NCBI GenBank assembly: GCA_008729055.1
Contig: SDUX01000001.1
Coordinates: 3,565,631 to 3,629,630, forward strand
Direction of reading: 5' to 3'
Source: Pyropia haitanensis
Taxonomy: Eukaryota; Rhodophyta; Bangiophyceae; Bangiales; Bangiaceae
DNA length: 64,000 nucleotides
Below, in pieces: positions 41,286 through 52,052 of this stretch. The notes under the pieces were generated by a model. That model was given only the letters and a program-made list of their open reading frames with translations, had not been told where the DNA came from and ran no database searches. Made by a program: the position numbers and the translations under genes. The first letter of the stretch is position 1. Every line of letters starts with the position of its first letter.

Positions 41286-42674
41286 CTACTCGCTCCGCCG
41301 GCCACCCTTGGCCAGGTCCGCCACCAGCGACATCAGCTGCGCCATCTGCGTCCGCGACGCCGCGCGGTCATCCTTTTCCGCGGCCACCCGCGCCGCGTCC
41401 GCCACTGCCTGGGCGCGCAGGCGGGCGGCCTCCACCTCGAGCCGCTGCGCCTCCCCCTCCAGGCGTTGCCGCTCCAGCGCGTTGCGCTCCCGCTCAATCC
41501 GGAGGAGCACGTCCCACGGGGATGGCGCCGCCGACGCGGCCGTACCACCGCCGCCGTCCCCGCCGGGCGCGAGCGCGGGCACCGGCCCCGACATGCCCGG
41601 GTCGTCAATCAGACCGCCGCCGGCGCCGACGAGGCCGCTGCTGCCGACAAGGCCGCCGCCGACACCGCCGCCGCCAGGGCCAGCCATACCCCCTTCCAGG
41701 CGGGCGCGCTTTAACCTGCCCGACAGCAGGGGGGTCACCACAATGCCGTCCCCATCCTCCTCCTCGTCCGGGCCAAGGCGCCCGCTGCCGCGGAGCAGCG
41801 CGCGTGCGCCACTGCCGGACCCAGCCGCGCCACCGTTGGGAACCCACCCACCCCCCGCGCCACCGCCACCGCCGCCGCCACCGCCGCCACCGCCGCCACC
41901 GCCGCCACCGCCGCCACCACCACCGCCGCTGTGGGCGGCGGCGTTGGCCGCGGCGGCCTCGGCCTTGGCCGCCGTCGCATTGTCCAGGTCCGCCGCGACG
42001 GCCGCCAGCAGCTCCGCCACCGTGTCATAGTCCTCCTCACTGCCGTTGCGGCGGAGGCGGCCGACGTCGCCCTTGCGGTACCACTCCATCAGCAGCTCGT
42101 AGCGGTCGGTGGCGGCCTTGGGCGTGACCTCAAACGGCACGTCTGGGTGAGCGTTGAGGGCGGCGGCGACGGCGGAGAAGCGCTTGCCCTTGGCCCCGTA
42201 CGGCGCCATGTGGCCGTCCACCGCCACCATCTCCGTCAGCAGCAGCGCGTCGAGGGCGGGGAAGAAGTGGCGGCGCGACACGGATCGGCGCTTGGTCGAC
42301 CCATCCGCCGCGGGGCTGCCGTCAGGGCCGGCGGCAGCCAGCGCCGCCGCCGCCGCCGCCGCCGCGCCCGCCGCCGCCGCCGCCGCCGCCGGCGACAGGC
42401 CGGGGCGGGGCGGCACGGCCGTGCGGATGGCGGGCACGAGGGCGGGCGCGGGCGCGGCCGGCGCTGGCGCCGGCGCCGGCGGCGTCGCCGCCGGCCCCGG
42501 CCCATTGTCCGCCCCGCCCGCATCGCCCGGCGCGCCGTTGCCGCCCGCATTGCCGCCGCCGCCGCCGCCGCCGCCGTCGGCCGGCCGCGGGTTGGCCAGC
42601 AGGTCCAGCCCGCCCAGGGGCAGGCTGGACGGGTGCGGGTGCCGCCTGGCCGCCGCGTCGACGGTCGCTTCCAT
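41286..42674 (-). CDS. Myb/SANT-like domain protein with C-terminal coiled coil
   Basis: A 462-residue intact frame from ATG 42674 to TAG 41286. Residues about 1-130 are low complexity. The ordered domain (about residues 128-225) contains SRRHFFPALDALLLTEMVAV, YGAKGKRFSAVAAALNAH and KAATDRYELLMEWYRKGD, with spaced tryptophan/phenylalanine residues, a G-K-R-F-x-x-VA-x-x-LN block and a K-x-A-x-D-R-Y/F-x-x-L segment. This is the layout of the SANT-like modules found in large lineage-specific families of oomycetes and red algae, some linked to transposons. A Gly run (about 250-275) follows, then a predicted coiled coil (RIERERNALERQRLEGEAQR and a following Arg/Ala/Glu heptad region), then MAQLMSLVADLAKGG at the end. 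A DNA-binding regulator or domesticated element protein is plausible; this is inference from layout. Confidence 0.65.
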   Translation of the reverse strand: MEATVDAAARRHPHPSSLPLGGLDLLANPRPADGGGGGGGGNAGGNGAPGDAGGADNGPGPAATPPAPAPAPAAPAPALVPAIRTAVPPRPGLSPAAAAAAAGAAAAAAAALAAAGPDGSPAADGSTKRRSVSRRHFFPALDALLLTEMVAVDGHMAPYGAKGKRFSAVAAALNAHPDVPFEVTPKAATDRYELLMEWYRKGDVGRLRRNGSEEDYDTVAELLAAVAADLDNATAAKAEAAAANAAAHSGGGGGGGGGGGGGGGGGGGGGGGAGGGWVPNGGAAGSGSGARALLRGSGRLGPDEEEDGDGIVVTPLLSGRLKRARLEGGMAGPGGGGVGGGLVGSSGLVGAGGGLIDDPGMSGPVPALAPGGDGGGGTAASAAPSPWDVLLRIERERNALERQRLEGEAQRLEVEAARLRAQAVADAARVAAEKDDRAASRTQMAQLMSLVADLAKGGRRSE

Positions 42675-43654
42675 CGTGCGTCAGTCCCCGCACGCCAGAC
42701 GGCACCTACGCAACGCGGGGGGGGGGGGGACGGGCGCCGGGCGGGCACGGCCTTGCCGGCGCACCCGCGGCGGCCGCGACGGCCAGGCGAGCCGACGCGG
42801 GACGCCGGCAGCAGCGCGCGGGGACCGGCCGCGGCTGGCAGCAGCCACCAGCAGGGGGATGACCCGGTGGGGAAGGGGCACGGGAGAGGCGGGGGACGGA
42901 AAGTGGGGGGGGGGGATACAAGCGCACCGGCAGCGGGCAGCACGTCCGCGGCGGCGGGGGGTGGGGGGGGGGATGGGGGGTGCCCGCAACACGCCAGAGA
43001 GGGGGGGGGCGGGTGCGGGCGACGCACCGGGCAACCCTCGGTCCACCGACAAAGTGCACGGTGCGCGTGGGCGCGCGCGCGGAAAGCGAACGGGGAGGCG
43101 AGAGTGCAGGCTGCGACCCACATCCGCGCGCCCAAGTGGGGGCGCGCGCACAGGCCCCCGAAACACGCGAAAAAGAGGCCGTTGGCGGCCACCCGCGTGT
43201 GGGCGCCGCCCTCGGTTGGGAAGGGCGATTCGCGGATTGGGCGCGCACGAGGCGCGCCCTACACGGCGCGGTGAGATTCGCGCGCGCTCGCACAGGAGAA
43301 ATGGACTAGCTTACAAAAATTCTGAATTCGATGGGCACTGGCTGCGGGACTTGGTTGTACAACGAATATTGGAATTAGTTACACATGGCATTGACATCTT
43401 TCGCGCCTTACATCTTTCATGTTTTCGCACTTTTTCTATTCTTTGACGTCCACGTGGATCGTCGCTACCCGGAGCGGCGCTTCCGCAAGGCTGGCCGGAG
43501 TGGTGCTCGCGGGCTCCGTGCGGTGCAGAAAAAAACGGGGCAGGGAGGGGGGCACCGCAAAGCAAGCAAACAAGCTGGTCCGCCAGACACCTGGAAAGAG
43601 ACCTGAAGAACGTCGGGGACTCGCTCTACTGTTCCCGGTGGAGTACAGCACACG
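42675..43654. other. Intergenic
   Basis: GC-rich 5' flank of the SANT-like gene (42675-43290, with CACGCG/GCGCGC words at 43060-43290), then a sharp drop in GC (43300-43450) before the 3' end of the FAD enzyme. No gene was recognised. Confidence 0.45.
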
Positions 43655-45781
43655 TTAGGACAAGGGCAGCGGCAGCACCCCCCCCAGGAGCCCCCGCACG
43701 GCCCCCCCAATCCCCCGAGCGACCGCCGCCACCCCCTGCGCGGCGGCCACGTGCGGCTCGGCGGGCGGCACGGGGATGACGGGCGTCGCGCGGGCGGCGG
43801 CCGCGGCGGCCGCGGCGCGGGGCAGGCCCAGCGCCGGCCCCTGGACGGCCGCGGCGGCGGCGGCGAGGCCTGTCACGCACGCCTTTTCCTGCGACCACGA
43901 CGGGTGGCCGGCGCGGTCCACCCAGTCGCCCGCGAGGTACACGCCCGGCAGCGCCGCGGCGGTGACGCCGTCGGGGAGGGCGGCAAACGAGCCGGGGCTG
44001 AACAGGCTCACCGCCGCGGGCAGGCGCGTGATGGACACGCCGGCAACGGCCGACGCGGGCAGCGCGGGCCCCCCCGTGAGCGCCGCCATGGCGGCAAGGA
44101 CGAGGTCCACCAGCGGCCCGTCGGGCAGCGACAGCAGCGGCGCGGCGTGGTAAAAGTCCGCCTCGACCACCCCGCCCGCACTGCCGGCGTACTCGTCCTG
44201 CAGCCGCACCAGGTCGTAGAGCGTCCACCCAACGTCCTCCAGGCCCGCCACCGCGCCGCCGCCACACACGTGGACGGGCCCGCCCGGGAGGGCCACCGGC
44301 ACGGAAAACCACAGGCGGACGGCGAGGACCGACACGGCGGTGAGCGACGCGAAGCGGCGGAACTGGGCGTCGGCGCCCAGCCACGGGGACGCCCGCACCA
44401 GCGCCTGCATGCCCGCAATGCCGACCGCAAAAATGACCGCGTCGGCGCGGACGGTGGTCGTCGGCGGCGGCGACGACGCCGCCGCCGCGGTCGCCGCCCC
44501 GTCCCCGCCGGGCGGCCCGTCGGTGAGGGTCACCGCGACGCCGCCCGCCGGGTGCGGCGCGACGCGCACCACCCGCCCACGGTCGCCAAAGCGGGTCTCC
44601 ACGCGCAGCGTCCGCTCCAGCCGCCGCCGCCAGGGCGCAAAGAGCAGGGCCCCCGCGCCGCCGCGGAGCCAGCGGACGTCAAAGTCCCCCTGCGCGCGGA
44701 GCGCAAAGTAGGAAAAGCACGACAGCGCGGCGGCGGCGGACACGCGCTCGCCCGGCCCCATCGGCAGCACCAGCAGCAGCGGCAGCAGGAAGTGGTCGTA
44801 CAGGTCCGCCGCGACGCCCGCGTCGGCACAGAGCGACCGGGCGGAGCGGCGGTCCCAGCGGGCCCAGCCGCTGGCCGTCACGGGCGCGCCCGCGGCGGCG
44901 GCGCCATCACCAAAGTCCGCCCACGCGGGGAGGAGGCCGACCGCCGACGCGCGGGCGGCGGGCCCGAGCTTGCCGGCCGTGTACGTTGCGCGCACGGCGG
45001 TGGCGAGCGGCGTCGGCAGCCGCGGGAGGTCCCCAAAGACGGGCGACGTGACGGTGACGGAGGGGGTGCCGGGCGGGTTCCCCCCCGGCGCCCACGTGTG
45101 CAGCACCGACGGGGTGTAGGGGGTGAAGAGGGCGCCGTCGGGGATGCGCAGCCGGTCGCGGATGAGCGCCAGCGCGTTGGCGTACGCCCGCCAGTAGCCG
45201 TGGATGCCCGCCTCGACGGTGCGCCGCGGGGGCGGCGCGGTCGGCGGCGGCGGCTCGGCGCCGCCGGCGGCCGCCTCGGTCCAGCTGGCGGCGAGGCCGC
45301 CCGGCGCGGCGGCCGCGTCGACGAGCAGCACGTCCACCCCGTGGGCGGCATCGACCGCCACGCCCGCCGTGGCGGCCACCTCATCAGCGGCGGTGAAGCC
45401 CGCCCAGCCGCCGCCAATGACGACCACCCGCTTGCGGCGGGGCGGGGGGGGGGTGGCCGCCGGTGGTGGCGAGGGGGGGGGGCGCCGCCCGCCGCCGCGC
45501 GCGGGCCGCCGCTGCGGGCCGGCCGCCGCGACGGGTGGGGCCGGCCGGGGCGGCGGCCGGGGAGGAAGGGGTGGGTGGACAGCGCCCACGCGGCGGCGGC
45601 CATCGTGCGGGAGCACCCGTGCGCCACGGCGGGGGTGGTTGGCGCGACGCAGGCTGCAGCGCTCGCCGGTGGAGGCTGGGCGGGGCAAGCACAGCGGGAG
45701 GGGGGTGGGCAGGGCATCCACGGGAGATGGGGGCGATGCAAGTAGGTCTCGACGTGGATAAGTCTTGAACGACGTGTCCAT
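43655..45781 (-). CDS. FAD-dependent amine oxidase/carotenoid-desaturase-like oxidoreductase, probably plastid
   Basis: A 708-residue intact frame from ATG 45781 to TAG 43655. The N-terminal 115 residues are Pro/Arg/Ala-rich with few acidic residues, compatible with a plastid transit peptide. The dinucleotide-binding motif RVVVIGGGWAGFTAADEVA starts at about residue 118 (GxGxxG at 123-128); PGGLAASW follows. Later segments: EAGIHGYWRAYANALALI, FLLPLLLVLPMGPGERVSAA, ADAVIFAVGIAGMQALV, LRLWFSVPVALPGGPVHVC, WTLYDLVRLQDEYAG and the C-terminal FAD signature GVYLAGDWVDRAGHPSWSQEKACVTGLAAA (about residues 610-640, quoted in pieces: GVYLAGDWVD and HPSWSQEKACVTGL). The last piece is typical of cyanobacterial and plastid proteins annotated as FAD-dependent oxidoreductases near zeta-carotene desaturase. 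The substrate is unknown. It is divergent from AP3M with 318 bp between start codons. Confidence 0.78.
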   Translation of the reverse strand: MDTSFKTYPRRDLLASPPSPVDALPTPLPLCLPRPASTGERCSLRRANHPRRGARVLPHDGRRRVGAVHPPLPPRPPPRPAPPVAAAGPQRRPARGGGRRPPPSPPPAATPPPPRRKRVVVIGGGWAGFTAADEVAATAGVAVDAAHGVDVLLVDAAAAPGGLAASWTEAAAGGAEPPPPTAPPPRRTVEAGIHGYWRAYANALALIRDRLRIPDGALFTPYTPSVLHTWAPGGNPPGTPSVTVTSPVFGDLPRLPTPLATAVRATYTAGKLGPAARASAVGLLPAWADFGDGAAAAGAPVTASGWARWDRRSARSLCADAGVAADLYDHFLLPLLLVLPMGPGERVSAAAALSCFSYFALRAQGDFDVRWLRGGAGALLFAPWRRRLERTLRVETRFGDRGRVVRVAPHPAGGVAVTLTDGPPGGDGAATAAAASSPPPTTTVRADAVIFAVGIAGMQALVRASPWLGADAQFRRFASLTAVSVLAVRLWFSVPVALPGGPVHVCGGGAVAGLEDVGWTLYDLVRLQDEYAGSAGGVVEADFYHAAPLLSLPDGPLVDLVLAAMAALTGGPALPASAVAGVSITRLPAAVSLFSPGSFAALPDGVTAAALPGVYLAGDWVDRAGHPSWSQEKACVTGLAAAAAAVQGPALGLPRAAAAAAAARATPVIPVPPAEPHVAAAQGVAAVARGIGGAVRGLLGGVLPLPLS

Positions 45782-46099
45782 TGAGTCATCTATTCAACTT
45801 TGCGTCTCCCTGTCAGTACAATCTGGACCAATGTAACCCGATGTGGATAATTTCTATCCGAGTCCATGCTTAAAATGGACGGGTCTGCTGCTGTCCCATT
45901 GACCGGTGAGTCGACCCTTGTCGTGAAGGCCACTGCCAGCCCGCCTTGTGCCCGATCCCGACCGCAGTCTCCGGCGCCCCGCTGCTGGGCGCCGTCTGCG
46001 CTGCGGCCATCTCGTTTAGGCCATGCTCTGGGGTCGTCCCGTCTTCACCCGCGGCGCGCTTTCCAGTTAGCCGCTGTCTGGACGCTGCTCGCAGCGGCC
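45782..46099. promoter_or_regulatory. Shared divergent 5' region
   Basis: 318 bp separate the ATG of the FAD enzyme (minus) from the ATG of AP3M (plus). It is noticeably richer in A/T than either gene, especially 45782-45880. No TATA box is evident in either direction, so initiation elements cannot be named. Confidence 0.4.
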
Positions 46100-48307
46100 A
46101 TGATCCAGTCCCTGTTCATCATCAACTCGGCTGGGTGCGTCGGACCGTCAGGTGCTCCCGAAGCTGGTATCGCGGACAGGCGCGCCGACTTGGGGTGCCC
46201 TTCCTCCCCTATTGCTGCATCCAGTGTGCCGTGAGCAAAGCACGTGGAAAGAGCTTGGCTGAAGGGTAACGGGTGTCGTTGCTGTCCTGTAGTGCCTCCC
46301 TCCCTGTTTTTTCGCTCCATTGCTGACGGCTCGACGCTCCTGTTTGGGTACCATCCCCCTCTTTGCGGGATGGTTCATCTTTCTGGCTGCCCCCTCGTGA
46401 CTGCCGCCCCGCACAGAGAAGTTATCATTGAGAAGCACTGGCGTGGCAACGTCAGCCGCGCCTTGTGTGACGTTTTTTGGGCCGAGGTTGTCCGCTACGG
46501 CTCGCGGGTGGAGGATGTGCCGCCCGTGCTGGCCGCCTCCACCGGTCCGCCGGGTGCAGGAGGGAGCGCCGGAGGCGACGACGAAGGCGGTGGCGACGGC
46601 GGCGGCGATGGTGGAAAGGAACGCCCCCCACCCACTGCTACCGCCTCTGCCACCGCCGCCGCCGCCTCTGCCGCCGCGGCGGGCGCTCTCATCCACCTTC
46701 ACCGCCATGGGCTGTACCTGCTAGCAGCGGTGGGGCTGGACACCCCCCCCCTGGAGACGGTCTCCTTCCTCGAGTCCCTCGCGTCGGTGCTCGAGGCGTA
46801 CCTCGGGGAGCTTTCCGAGCACGCCATCAAGGACCACTTTATCACCGTCTACGAGCTGCTAGACGAGATGGTGGACAATGGGCGGCCCCACACCACCGAG
46901 GTGTGTGTCTTGCAGGAGCTGGTTGAGACCCCATCGGTGGTGGGGCGGGTCCTCGAGTCGGTCGCGGCCGCCGCGGGCGGCGGTGCGGGCGCAGGAGGGG
47001 GCGGGCGCGTCGCGGCGATGGGTGCCCCTGGTAGGCCGCCAGGGGTAGGTGGCCGTATGGGTGGGGCCGGCGGCATGGGCGGCGGACCCGGGGTGGGCGC
47101 GTCTGGCCTGGGCGGCGTGCCGTCGGCGAGCTCGGTGGTGTCTGCCGCCACGTCGGCGGTGACGTCGGCCGTGTCCACCGCGGCCGCGTCGGCCGCGCAG
47201 GGCACGGCGGCGTTTGCCCAAAACCGCTTTGCGTCTGCCGGCCAGCAGGGTGGCCTTGCCGGCCTGTACGCTGGGTACGCTGGTGGTGGCGGCGGTATCG
47301 CGGGTGGTGGTGGCGGTGGTGGCGGTATGGGCGGCGGCCACCGGTCCATGGGGCACCCCCCTGCCGGTTGGGGCGGTGGTGGTGGTGGTGGCGGTGCCGC
47401 CCCTATGCTGCTGCCGTGGCGGCGCACGGGGGTGGTGCACCCTCAAAACGAGATCTTTGTGGACATTGTGGAGGAGGTGGACGCGGTGCTGCTCGGCCGG
47501 TCCGGCACCCCCTTGCATGCACTGGTTGCGGGCCGCATTGACGTCCGCGCCGCCCTCACAGGGATGCCCCACGTGACGATGACCTTGTCGGGTGGCGACG
47601 GCATGGATGACGCCGCCCCCCACCGGTGTGTCAAGGCCCGCGACGAAGGGGTCCGGCGCGGACCCCCCGGGGGTGGCGTGCTCTCGTTTGTGCCCCCCGA
47701 CGGGGCGTTTACCCTCCTCGAGTACGTGGTGCGGGGGGTGGACGAAGTGCTGCTGCCGCTGCGCGTCGAGGCGGACCTGTCGTTTGTGCCCGCCCACGAC
47801 GGTCGTGGCGCCACTGGGGGCGCTGCTGTCGCCGCCGTTGGGTGCGCCACCGGCACCCTCTCGCTGGAGCTGACCCCGTTTTCTACGTCCCGCAATTGGG
47901 GTGGCGGCCCGGCGCCCTTTCACCAGTCCATCGTTTCGGACGCGGGGGGGGTGGTGCTCGAAGGCGTGACCGCCGTCATCCACCTGCCCGCGGGGGTGGC
48001 GGCGGTGACGCCCACCCCGGCGGCGCACACGTCCGCGTTGTTTGACCCACTCTCCCGCTCACTGACATGGACTGTCGGGGAGGTGGCTGCGGGCTTGGCG
48101 CCCCGCCTGCACGCCACCCTGACCGGCCGTCCCGGGGAGCGCACGCCCGTCGCGGCGGGCACTGCAGTAGTGGTGGAGTGGCGCCTGCCGTCCACGGCCG
48201 TCACGGGGCTGCACGTGGACAGCTTGACCGTCACGGGCGAGAGCTACAAGCCGTACAAGGGGCTCCGATGCGTCACAAAGTCCGGGCGCTATGAGCTGCG
48301 GTTATAG
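46100..48307 (+). CDS. AP3M: AP-3 adaptor complex, mu subunit (two exons)
   Basis: Medium subunit of the AP-3 coat adaptor, which selects tyrosine-motif cargo for vesicles bound for vacuole/lysosome-related organelles. Exon 1 (46100-46134) encodes MIQSLFIINSAG; the intron 46135-46416 starts GTGCGT and ends GCACAG and splits the Gly codon; exon 2 continues EVIIEKHWRGNVSRALCDVF. The product is 641 residues. The longin-like N-domain ends with AIKDHFITVYELLDEMVDNG, PHTTEVCVLQELVETP and RVLESV. A Gly/Ala-rich insert of about 150 residues (about 195-340) follows, then LPWRRTGVVHPQNEIFVDIV opens the mu-homology domain, with ALTGMPHVTMTL, LSFVPPDGAF, FDPLSRSLTWTVGE and GESYKPYKGLRCVTKSGRYE near the C-terminus, as in animal and plant mu3. 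The linker in other mu3 proteins is only about 20 residues. The longer open frame from 46244 is intron read-through. Confidence 0.93.
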
Positions 48308-49262
48308 GGATTTGGGGTCAAGGACCGCGTGGGGTATGGCGGGGGGGGGGGGGGGTGCGCTTGTGTACGGCTGTACATCGTCGGGGAGGGCAAGCCAACG
48401 AGTCACACCTCAGCGTGCGGGCGCTCCTTGACGGCGACGCCTGCCCGGCGGCCGCGGGAGATGTGTCCACGAACCGTGCGACAAACAGATGGGCACCAAG
48501 CGGCGTCTGGGGACGTTGGTGACCACGAAAGCAACCCAAAGCGTGACGCACCCTGGTCCTCGTCGCTGACGGTCGCTGTGGGCACCAGGCGAGGGGGCAA
48601 GAAGAAAAGACAGGAAGGGGCCTGTCGGCGGAGTCTGGGCACACTGGATGAGGTCCTGGTCTCTGTGATACTAGTGCCACGGCCGCGGACTGCCGTCTTC
48701 GCCACCACCCCCGCCGCCGCGGCCGACGTCTTATTGTGCGCATCCCCCTGTTGGAAGATGTCTACGACGTCCCACCTGTGGCAACCGCTACTCTGTCTTT
48801 TGGTCTGCAGTCCTTCCCGACTCGGCGTCCCAAGCTCCACACCCCCGCAGTCCCTCTGACTCTGCACAGATGTTGTTACACTGGATAGACGCCCACAGCT
48901 TCAGATGACGCAACTGTGGAAGACAAACACACCAGCCACCAAGTCGGTGCAGCTTTCAGCAACGGTGGTACGGTCCCTGGGAAAGAACAGAACGGCACCC
49001 GTGACTCACCACAAGCGCCTGACATGAGCACACGTTGCTCATATACACACCCTATGTTTTGTTCTTGTTGGATCTTGTTTGATTACCATCACTTCTCCCA
49101 GCAGCACGCAACAACGGAGAGAAACGCTCCAGTCTCCCTCAACACGTCGACCAGCAGGGCGACGTCACACACGATACGCCACAAAACCAGGCCCGCGGGG
49201 GCGAGCCGTCGGCGAGCTGCCAGGGCTCTCTACACACAATGCGCACCGACGCGTGGATGGCG
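48308..49262. other. Convergent 3' intergenic region
   Basis: Between the 3' ends of AP3M (+) and the C2H2 gene (-). Average composition with a G run at 48341-48353. Frames here show no domain. Confidence 0.45.
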
Positions 49263-50370
49263 TCAAAACGGCTGTAACGGGGAGAACGGCTGCAGCGGCG
49301 AGATGGGCATGGGACTAAACGCCCCAATAGGGCTGACAAGCCCCACGTCCACCCCACACACGACCGGTGCGTCGTCCGCCTCCATCCCATCCAGGTCCAG
49401 CTCGTTGGGCGGTGGCTTGCTTCCCGGTGGCAGCGTCGCTGGCAGCCCGCCAGCAGACCCTATACCCGAGCCACTTCCAGCGCCTGCAGCGCCCGGTCCT
49501 CCCGACGTGAGGAGCAACGAACGCTGAATGGAGAGCCCCGACGCGCCCGCACGTACCCGCCCCATCCGCCGTGCAAACGCCGAGTTCGGGCCCGACGGCG
49601 GCAGTGGACGGCCGTCTGTCATCTCATTGACAGGCGGCAGAGGAGGCAGGCTCGCCAGCGCCGACGCTGGCTGCGGAGATGCCAGCCGCATGCACGCGCG
49701 CGAGTAGCTGGCCGACGGGTTACCTCCGCTGCTGGCACCGTCGGGTGCGGCGCCCCAATCGCCAGCGGCCCCGCTGCCCACCTGCATCACGTTCATGTTC
49801 TGGAGGCCAGGCATCGGGGAAGCCCACGCCGTGCCGTCCCGTGCAGAAGGGGAGTGTAGCGACGACCGCCAAGTCGGCGCAAAGGGGGATGGCAGCGATG
49901 GGAAGTTGGGGGTGCCCACCTGTTCAACCGCCGCTGCCCACGCATTCACCGACAGGGGAGCGGGCGAAGGCAGCGAAAAGTCACGCGCCACCGCCGCGGG
50001 GCGGGCAACCAGAAGCGACGCCTGGCTCGACGCAGCAAGCACACCTGGCGTGGAGGATGCGGGCAAAGGGTGCACACCACTGCCGCCACCGCTAACGCCG
50101 CCGTCCGTACGGTCGTCAACGGGGCGTGCTTGCGCGGGCCGGGGGCGGCCCGTCGGTGCTTCCCCTCTAAAGGCCAGGGGTTGGTCAGAGAGCCGCGCCC
50201 GCGACAGTTGGTGATGGACAGACTGCAAGCCCTGGCCATCAGGCGGCAGGCCGTCCGAGGCAGCGTCTACGCCGGGTTCAAACGGTTGCCGCCCTGTTGG
50301 CAAGAGGGGCGCCTGCGCCTCCACCTGCACCTGTGCCTGCGCCTGTACTTGCGCCTGCGCTTGCTCCTGC

Positions 50371-50404
<34 letters not shown>

Positions 50405-50814
50405 GCTGCTGCTGGCGCTGTGCGACTTCCTGCTGCTGCCGCCGTAGGGATGCATGCTGTTGCACAAGACCCTGCTCATGCTGATGCTGCGCCTGCGATC
50501 GTCTCGGTGGTACGGGCAGCTGGCGAAATTGCGTCTGCTGAACAAGCGGCTGCGACGAGACCTCACCGAGACCCCCACCCAGCGACTGAGACATCGAACG
50601 CAATTGCTGCTCTTGTAACGGCGTAGACGCCTGTTGAGCAGAGTAGTACTGCTCCCGTTGCTGCTGCTGCTGGTGCCGCTGCAGCTGGTGGTCTTGCGGG
50701 AGGTGCTGGGTTGGTGCGCGCAGGCCATATGGGTCAGGTGACGGTCGCCTCTGCTCCGCCACTGCTGCTGCCACGGCCGCCTCCTGTGCTCGCCGCCCTT
50801 GCTCGTACTGTTGA

Positions 50815-50885
<71 letters not shown>

Positions 50886-52052
50886 ACGATGGTGCTGCTG
50901 TTGCTGCTGGCGCTGCCAAGCCACCGCCTGCACGTCCCTACCCGGTGGCAACCCTGCCGCGTCCCCGCCACCCAAGAAGCCACCCTCCATGGGGTGAGCA
51001 ACCCCACCCCCGCCAGTTGCCCCCGCACCCGAAAGCAGCGGCTCTTGCTTGTGAGCCCCCTGCTGCTCAGTGCCAGACAGGAACTGTTGAAAGTGCGCCT
51101 GCGCTTGCTGCTGCTCCCGCAGCTGCCGACTATACACCTGCCCAGGCACACCCGACGGAGGCGGAGGCGCGCCCTCTAGTCCGGGGGCCTTCCACCCCGT
51201 CTGCCCCCCAGCCAGGTACGGGCCTTTGCCATCATCAGGGCCTGGCGGATAGTTGGCGCCCGCCACACCGCCAGTCCCACCCGCCACCGACAGCACAGAC
51301 TGCTGGTAAAGCTGCTCCTCCCGGCGGCGCACGTAGAGCGACTGCTGCTCGGCCGCCGCCGCTTCGGCCGCTGCCTCCTGCGCCCGGCGATGGTGGGCCA
51401 GCTGCTGCTGTCGCAACTGCATCTGCCGCACCGCCGCGTTGGCGCCCACAAAGCCCCGCTGGGAGGCCGCCACCGCCGCCGCCGCCGCGTCGGCGGGCGA
51501 CACCCCCGCAGCCGCGCTCGCCGCCGCAAACTCCTGCATCTCCGAGCGCCGGGCGTGGCCCAGCTCATGGGAGGAGAGCGACGACTTCCACATGAACCGC
51601 CGGTCACAGTGCGTACACACAAATGGGCGATCGCCGGTGTGCTTGCGCAGGTGCGCTTTGAGGTTGAAACGCTTGGAGAAGAGCTTGCCACAGCCATCAA
51701 AGGGGCATGAGTACACAGGCTCCCCCGAATCGTCGGTCGTGTGGGTGCGCATAGCAACGTCGTACGCGGTGTTAAGGTCCATAGCGGGCGCCGCGGCCCC
51801 TTCTGCTGCCCCTTCCGCCGCCCCTGCCCCAGCCTCTGTCGCAGGAGGGACCGCCGCAGCGCTGCCGTCAGCCACTACAGGAGCCACAGGAGCAACACCC
51901 CCTCCTGCCCTCCGGCCACTCCCCCCCAATCCGCCCCCAGTGGCCCCCGTCGCCAGCACTGCCGCGGACGCCATGTCGTCACCCCCCTCCGTACCGCCCA
52001 CGTCCGCGGCAGCAACGTCGCCGTGGTCAGCACCCCTCGTCGAAAGCCGCAT
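49263..52052 (-). CDS. Glutamine-rich C2H2 zinc-finger transcription factor
   Basis: A 929-residue intact frame from ATG 52052 to a stop at 49263. Two adjacent C2H2 fingers sit at residues 116-138 (CPFDGCGKLFSKRFNLKAHL, with C116, C121, H134, H138) and 146-166 (C146, C149, H162, H166). They are joined by the classic TGDRPF-type linker, so DNA binding is likely. The remaining 760 residues are disordered: Ala/Gly/Gln segments, a pure glutamine tract encoded by CTG/CAG repeats (plus-strand 50811-50883), further Q-rich stretches, and Ser/Pro-rich ends. Q-rich regions next to two fingers fit a transcriptional activator. There is no nuclear localisation evidence beyond basic patches. The frame is intact over 2.8 kb, unlike the C/G-run-rich genes. 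No specific orthologue can be named. Confidence 0.82.
50811..50883 (-). repeat. CAG/CTG trinucleotide repeat encoding polyglutamine
   Basis: About 24 consecutive CTG units on the plus strand (CAG on the coding minus strand), inside the C2H2 gene. Likely length-variable among individuals. Confidence 0.9.

Noticed and set aside
46244..46416. Upstream extension of the AP-3 mu frame (start at 46244)
   Set aside because: It is intron sequence; the true first exon MIQSLFIINSAG is at 46100-46134 with matching splice sites.
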